A stretch of DNA of 64,000 nt from JAKPQE01 sp041397845 (lineage in GTDB: Bacteria > Pseudomonadota > Alphaproteobacteria > Rhizobiales > JAKPQE01), in NCBI GenBank assembly GCA_041397845.1, contig JAWKVW010000019.1, positions 8,534 to 72,533 of the forward strand, in the 5' to 3' direction. This document shows, in pieces, positions 60,113-64,000 of the stretch (its first letter is position 1; every line of letters starts with the position of its first letter). Below the pieces are notes generated by a model that saw nothing but the letters and a program-made list of their open reading frames with translations, was not told where the DNA came from and ran no database searches. The translations under genes and the position numbers were made by a program.

Positions 60113-61486
60113 ATGACTGCACGCATTCTGGTGGTCGATGACATTCTGGCGAACGTGAAGCTGCTGGAAACACGTCTGACCGCTGAGTATTTCGAAGTGG
60201 TGACCGCGATGAACGGTCCCGACGCGCTGGCGATCTGCGAGCGCGGGCAGTGCGATATCGTGCTGCTCGACGTCATGATGCCGGGCATGGACGGTTTCGA
60301 GGTCTGCCGTCGGCTGAAGGCCAATCCGCGCACGGCGCATCTGCCGGTGATCATGGTGACGGCACTCGACCAGCCGGCCGATCGCGTTCAGGGCCTTGAG
60401 GCCGGCGCCGACGATTTCCTGACCAAGCCGGTCAACGACCTCGCCCTGATCACGCGCGTGCGCAGTCTCGTGCGCCTCAAGATGCTGGCCGACGAACTCG
60501 GCATGCGGATTTCGACCGGGCAGGGCTTCGGCTTTGACGCCAACGAGATCCAGCCGGCCTCGATCTGCCCGGACAATGGCAAGATCCTCATCGTCGACGA
60601 TCGCGAGAGCTCCTGGCAACGCATCGCCAAGACGCTGTCGGAAAAGCACACGGTGACGGTCGAGGGCGATCCGCAGGAAGCCCTGTTCCGCGCCGCCGAA
60701 GGGGATTTCGACCTCGTCATCGTCAGTCTGGCGCTGCGCGACTTCGATGCCCTGCGGCTTTGCTCGCAGCTTCGCTCGCTGGAGCGCACCCGGCTGATGC
60801 CAATCCTCGTGCTCGTCGAGCCGGAGGAGAGCGCCCGGCTGATGCGCGGCCTCGAACTCGGCGTCAACGACTACCTGATGCGGCCGATCGACCGGAACGA
60901 GCTCGTTGCCCGCGTCAAGACGCAGATCCGCAAGAAGCGCTACACGGCGTTCCTGCGCGAGAACGTCCAGCAGAAGATGGAAATGGCCGTCACCGACGCG
61001 CTGACGGGCCTGCACAACCGGCGCTATCTCGAGAGCCACCTCGCGGCGCTGTTCGACCAGGCAACCTCGCGCGGCAAGGCACTGTCGCTGCTGATCGTCG
61101 ACATCGACTTCTTCAAGGCGGTCAACGACACCTATGGCCATGACGGCGGCGACGACGTGCTGAAGGAATTCGCCCGGCGCATCCGGGCCAATATCCGGGG
61201 TATCGACCTTGCCTGCCGGTATGGCGGCGAGGAGTTCGTCGTCGTGATGCCGGAGACCGATGCGGCGCTCGCCTACATGATCGCCGAACGCATCCGCCAG
61301 AAGGTCGCGGCCGAGTCGTTCATCATCCACGGCGGCCGCAAGGCGATCGACGTCACCATCAGCGTCGGCGTCTCCTCGCTCGTCGGGCCGAACGACACCA
61401 CGGCGGCGATGCTGAAGCGGGCCGACGAGGCGCTCTACTCGGCCAAGCGCGAAGGCCGCAACCGGGTCGTCGCCGACGCGGCCTGA
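60113..61486 (+). CDS. pleD: Diguanylate cyclase response regulator PleD
   Basis: Two receiver domains plus GGDEF domain, 457 residues. REC1 (1-120) has the acceptor Asp in IVLLDVMMPG near 53. REC2 (about 155-275) lacks an acceptor Asp: the position reads LVIVSLALRD, so it is an adaptor for dimerisation as in Caulobacter. The catalytic loop is GGEEF at 371-375 and the product-inhibition site RGID is at 362-365. The enzyme makes c-di-GMP at the stalked/old pole. A strong terminator follows the stop after about 70 bases. Confidence 0.95.
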   Translation: MTARILVVDDILANVKLLETRLTAEYFEVVTAMNGPDALAICERGQCDIVLLDVMMPGMDGFEVCRRLKANPRTAHLPVIMVTALDQPADRVQGLEAGADDFLTKPVNDLALITRVRSLVRLKMLADELGMRISTGQGFGFDANEIQPASICPDNGKILIVDDRESSWQRIAKTLSEKHTVTVEGDPQEALFRAAEGDFDLVIVSLALRDFDALRLCSQLRSLERTRLMPILVLVEPEESARLMRGLELGVNDYLMRPIDRNELVARVKTQIRKKRYTAFLRENVQQKMEMAVTDALTGLHNRRYLESHLAALFDQATSRGKALSLLIVDIDFFKAVNDTYGHDGGDDVLKEFARRIRANIRGIDLACRYGGEEFVVVMPETDAALAYMIAERIRQKVAAESFIIHGGRKAIDVTISVGVSSLVGPNDTTAAMLKRADEALYSAKREGRNRVVADAA

Positions 61487-62181
61487 TTGCCGCCCGGTTC
61501 CGGACAGTCCGGCACTGTTGGTCAGTATTTCTGATTCAACGATTACAAAATATTTGAGCCGCCTGATGGTCCGTCAGGCGGCTTTTTGTCGTTTTGATGG
61601 CGGATTTGTTTAAAGTTGTAATTATTAGGATTAATGTTTTACTAAAATCCCCTGTTTCAAATGATGTTATTTAGAAAAAACTTGTATTGGCCGAAGCTGC
61701 GTTTATGGTCAGGGCCACAAGAAGTTTGGTTTCGCAAGGCCGTCGCCAGAATGAGCGTATCGCAAGATCACATTCATGGTGGCTTATACTTGCGAACGGA
61801 ACCCTACGGTGTTCTCAGGTCCGCCGCATCTCCTGGGTCCGTGGGGTAGGCCGGGCCGGTAGCGACAGAGTGGCCTCCTCGTAACCTGCGCTTCCGACCC
61901 GGCCACCTTCTTCTTCAATCCCGACAGTTCCGTTGTCCCCGCCAGTTTCGTTATCCCCGCCAGTTCAGGCATGCCCGGTCGCGCCGTCACCGGTCGTGCC
62001 GGCAGTCGCGCGGGTGTTGTGTTGCCCTCGTAATTGCGGGAGCGGCTTCATCGGTCGTCAGGATCGCCTGGTGCGGCAGCCCGGCGGCATCGAGACGGGC
62101 GAGGGCAGGGGAGACAAGCGGCGGGGCAGGCGAGTGGCGGGTCAGTGAGTAGCGGGGCAGGTGGGGGAATTGCTTGCGGCC
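61487..62181. other. Gene-poor interval between pleD and rpmG terminators
   Basis: About 700 bases with no convincing gene. The core 61600-61690 is strongly AT-rich (TTTAAAGTTGTAATTATTAGGATTAATG) in a genome of otherwise very high GC. Near 61925-61970 there is a short degenerate repeat, GTTCCGTTGTCCCCGCCA and GTTTCGTTATCCCCGCCA, two 18-base units followed by a partial one. Candidate frames of about 60 residues have no recognised family. The AT-rich part could hold a promoter or small RNA. Confidence 0.5.
61557..61588 (+). terminator. Rho-independent terminator after pleD
   Basis: AGCCGCCTGA pairs perfectly with TCAGGCGGCT around the seven-base loop TGGTCCG, followed by TTTT. It ends the divK-pleD transcript. 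Confidence 0.9.
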
Positions 62182-62211
62182 AATAAAAAAGCACCGCCGG
62201 AGCGGTGCTTT
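62182..62211 (-). terminator. Rho-independent terminator of rpmG (minus strand)
   Basis: On the minus strand AAAGCACCGC and GCGGTGCTTT form a perfect 10-bp stem around TCCG and are followed by a T-rich run (TTTTTTATTGG). It lies 26 bases after the rpmG stop. Confidence 0.88.
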
Positions 62212-62236
62212 CGAGAGTTCGACGCGGAAGGCCGGA

Positions 62237-62404
62237 TTACTTGATCTTGGCCTCGCGGAACTCGACATGCTTGCGCACGACCGGGTCGTATTTGCGGACG
62301 ACGAGCTTCTCGGTCATGGTACGGGTGTTCTTCTTGGCAACGTAGAAGTAGCCGGTGTCGGCGCTGCTCACGAGCCGGATCTTGATGGTGGTGGCCTTCG
62401 CCAT
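62237..62404 (-). CDS. rpmG: 50S ribosomal protein L33
   Basis: A 55-residue ribosomal protein, MAKATTIKIRLVSSADTGYFY at the start, then KKNTRTMTEKLVVRKYDPVVRKHVEFREAKIK. It is the cysteine-free form of L33, without the zinc-binding CxxC pairs. It is a single gene with its own terminator, divergent from eno. The 309-base spacer to eno contains no clear gene; the ATG is preceded by a GGAACG stretch. Confidence 0.96.
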   Translation of the reverse strand: MAKATTIKIRLVSSADTGYFYVAKKNTRTMTEKLVVRKYDPVVRKHVEFREAKIK

Positions 62405-62713
62405 GGGATCGTTCCTTACGGTCTGCGCCCAGCTCGCCGTGCGACAGGGTCGGCAGGCACTGCGGCATGAATTCCAGAATCTTCGGCGGCACCCTACGCA
62501 TCGCGCGCCGAATGTCAAGAAAGAGGCATATGTTGCTGCGACAATTCCTGGCGTGACGATGAATCGCGCGTCGGCGAAAGCCGCGCAGACGGCCCGGTTT
62601 CGCGCCGGCGCCCATGAAGCTGACCTTTCTTCGGGCTTTTCAGCGTCCTTCCGGTCGGCTAGAAGCCCCTCGAATACTCCCAGGCTCCGATCGTGACAGG
62701 GAAGGGAAACCCC
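62405..62713. other. Divergent spacer between rpmG and eno
   Basis: A 309-base region holding both promoters. Candidate frames are short, arginine-rich and not family-like. I see no clear -35/-10 pairs or palindromes. Confidence 0.35.
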
Positions 62714-63991
62714 ATGACCGCTATCGTTGACATCATTGGCCGTCAGATCTTCGACAGCCGCGGCAATCCGACCGTCGAGGTCGACGTCGTTCTGGAAGAC
62801 GGCTCGTTCGGCCGTGCCGCCGTGCCCTCGGGCGCCTCGACCGGTGCCCATGAGGCCGTCGAGCTGCGCGACGGCGGCAGCCGCTATCTCGGCAAGGGCG
62901 TGACCCAGGCCGTCGACAACGTCAATGGCGAGATCTACGACGCCATCGGCGGCATGGACGCCGAGGACCAGATCCGCATCGACGAGGCCCTGAACCAGCT
63001 TGACGGCACCGCCAACAAGAGCCGGCTCGGCGCCAACGCCATTCTCGGCGTTTCGCTGGCGGTTGCCCGCGCCGCCGCCGATGCATCGGGCCTGCCGCTC
63101 TATCGCTATGTCGGCGGCCCGAGCGCCCGCATGCTGCCGGTGCCGATGATGAACATCGTCAATGGCGGCGCCCATGCCGACAACCCGATCGACGTGCAGG
63201 AATTCATGATCATGCCGGTCGGTGCCGAGAGCATCGCCGATGCCGTGCGCATGGGCTCGGAAGTGTTCCACACGCTGAAGAAGGCCCTCAAGGACGCCGG
63301 GCACAACACCAATGTCGGCGACGAGGGCGGCTTTGCGCCGAACCTTGCCTCGACCGACGACGCGCTCGGCTTCGTCATGAAGGCGATCGAGAAGGCCGGC
63401 TACAAGCCGGGCGACGACGTCTGCCTGGCGCTCGACTGCGCCTCGACCGAGTTCTTCAAGGACGGCCGCTATGACCTTGCCGGCGAGGGCCGCAAGCTCG
63501 ATTCGGAAGGCATGGCCAAGTACCTTGCCGACTTCGTCGCGCGCTATCCGATCATCTCGATCGAGGACGGCATGGCCGAGGACGACTGGGACGGCTGGAA
63601 GATCCTCACCGACATGATCGGCGACCGCTGCCAGCTCGTCGGCGACGACCTGTTCGTTACCAACTCGGCGCGGCTGCGCGAGGGCATCGCCCGGGGCGTC
63701 GCCAACTCGATCCTCGTCAAGGTCAACCAGATCGGCTCGCTGACCGAGACGCTCGAGGCGGTCGAGACGGCGCACAAGGCGGCCTACACGGCGGTCATGT
63801 CGCATCGCTCGGGCGAGACCGAGGACTCGACGATCGCCGACCTCGCGGTGGCGACCAACTGCGGCCAGATCAAGACCGGCTCGCTTGCCCGTTCGGACCG
63901 GCTCGCCAAGTACAACCAGTTGATCCGCATCGAGGAAGAGCTTGGCTCGGCGGCCCGCTTCGCCGGCCGTTCGATCCTCAAGGTCTCCTGA
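62714..63991 (+). CDS. eno: Enolase
   Basis: Glycolytic and gluconeogenic enolase converting 2-phosphoglycerate to phosphoenolpyruvate, 425 residues. Landmarks: RQIFDSRGNPTVEVD near 9-23, GASTGAHEAVELRD near 38-51, GDEGGFAPN near 205-213 with catalytic Glu, metal ligands in ALDCASTEF near 240 and SIEDGMAEDDW near 281, and catalytic Lys in NSILVKVNQIG near 332. The ATG giving MTAIVDIIGRQIF follows AAGGG. The full gene fits inside the window, ending nine bases before its edge. Confidence 0.97.
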   Translation: MTAIVDIIGRQIFDSRGNPTVEVDVVLEDGSFGRAAVPSGASTGAHEAVELRDGGSRYLGKGVTQAVDNVNGEIYDAIGGMDAEDQIRIDEALNQLDGTANKSRLGANAILGVSLAVARAAADASGLPLYRYVGGPSARMLPVPMMNIVNGGAHADNPIDVQEFMIMPVGAESIADAVRMGSEVFHTLKKALKDAGHNTNVGDEGGFAPNLASTDDALGFVMKAIEKAGYKPGDDVCLALDCASTEFFKDGRYDLAGEGRKLDSEGMAKYLADFVARYPIISIEDGMAEDDWDGWKILTDMIGDRCQLVGDDLFVTNSARLREGIARGVANSILVKVNQIGSLTETLEAVETAHKAAYTAVMSHRSGETEDSTIADLAVATNCGQIKTGSLARSDRLAKYNQLIRIEEELGSAARFAGRSILKVS

Positions 63992-64000
63992 TCCCAGGTC

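Noticed and set aside
61661..61884. Short overlapping plus-strand frames of 62-65 codons in the AT-rich gap
   Set aside because: No ribosome site, no family, and the sequence changes character from AT-rich to GC-rich inside the frames.
1..64000. tRNA, rRNA, CRISPR arrays and insertion sequences
   Set aside because: I looked through the intergenic regions and saw no cloverleaf-like sequence, no regularly spaced direct repeats, and no transposase-like protein with flanking inverted repeats.

Overview
The window looks like chromosome of a high-GC alphaproteobacterium, most likely a member of the Hyphomicrobiales (Rhizobiales). The pointers are the NasS/NasT nitrate-sensing pair, DivK-PleD and MipZ cell-cycle proteins, an EipB-type envelope protein, a phasin, the hflK-hflC-degP cluster and several small families typical of this class (DUF1489, DUF3572, DUF4169, DUF2065). 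The genus cannot be read from the sequence. Nothing resembles a CRISPR array, an insertion sequence, an rRNA or a tRNA.

Layout. 1-11983: an assimilatory nitrate/nitrite locus on the + strand: nasT (cut by the window edge), nasS, a regulated leader, nrtA, nrtB, a fused double ATPase nrtCD, nirB, nirD and nasA. The nasS-nrtA gap holds a sigma-54 promoter match, a hexaloop RNA hairpin of the ANTAR type and a terminator ending in eight T. This is the layout expected for NasT-mediated antitermination. 11990-18353: an acyl-CoA ligase, a polysaccharide polymerase-like membrane protein (VpsF-like), a two-gene head-spike cassette resembling the gene transfer agent spike (base and fibre), and a PanE-like reductase divergent from a TetR regulator.

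18363-31290: a UvrD/PcrA helicase, a Tat-exported dienelactone hydrolase-like protein, a ClC protein, a thioesterase, an FAD-linked D-lactate dehydrogenase-like enzyme, an AsmA protein with one frameshift, two small regulatory or unknown genes, and degP. 31439-35696 continues on the minus strand as a tightly packed thyA-GNAT-folA-hflK-hflC-DUF2065 run leading into degP. 35791-43846: an FKBP/methyltransferase fusion, an unknown gene, isovaleryl-CoA dehydrogenase, an SH3-like secreted protein, DUF1489, panC divergent from mipZ, a small unknown gene and a D-Ala-D-Ala carboxypeptidase.

44103-51345: a phasin with two TGC-type operator candidates around its promoter, clpS-clpA, azlC-azlD, and two tandem PAP2-type membrane phosphatase/transferase paralogues, the second broken by two frameshifts. 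51359-59498: HIT, FemAB-like acyltransferase, glycerophosphodiesterase, RidA, EipB, LysE exporter, a dinB copy with about seven small indels, ROK kinase, HAD hydrolase and DUF3572. 59706-63991: divK-pleD, a 750-base gene-poor stretch with an AT-rich core, rpmG and eno. Ten small indels are visible in otherwise well-conserved reading frames and nearly all sit in homopolymers, so base-level accuracy should be questioned before any of these genes is called dead.
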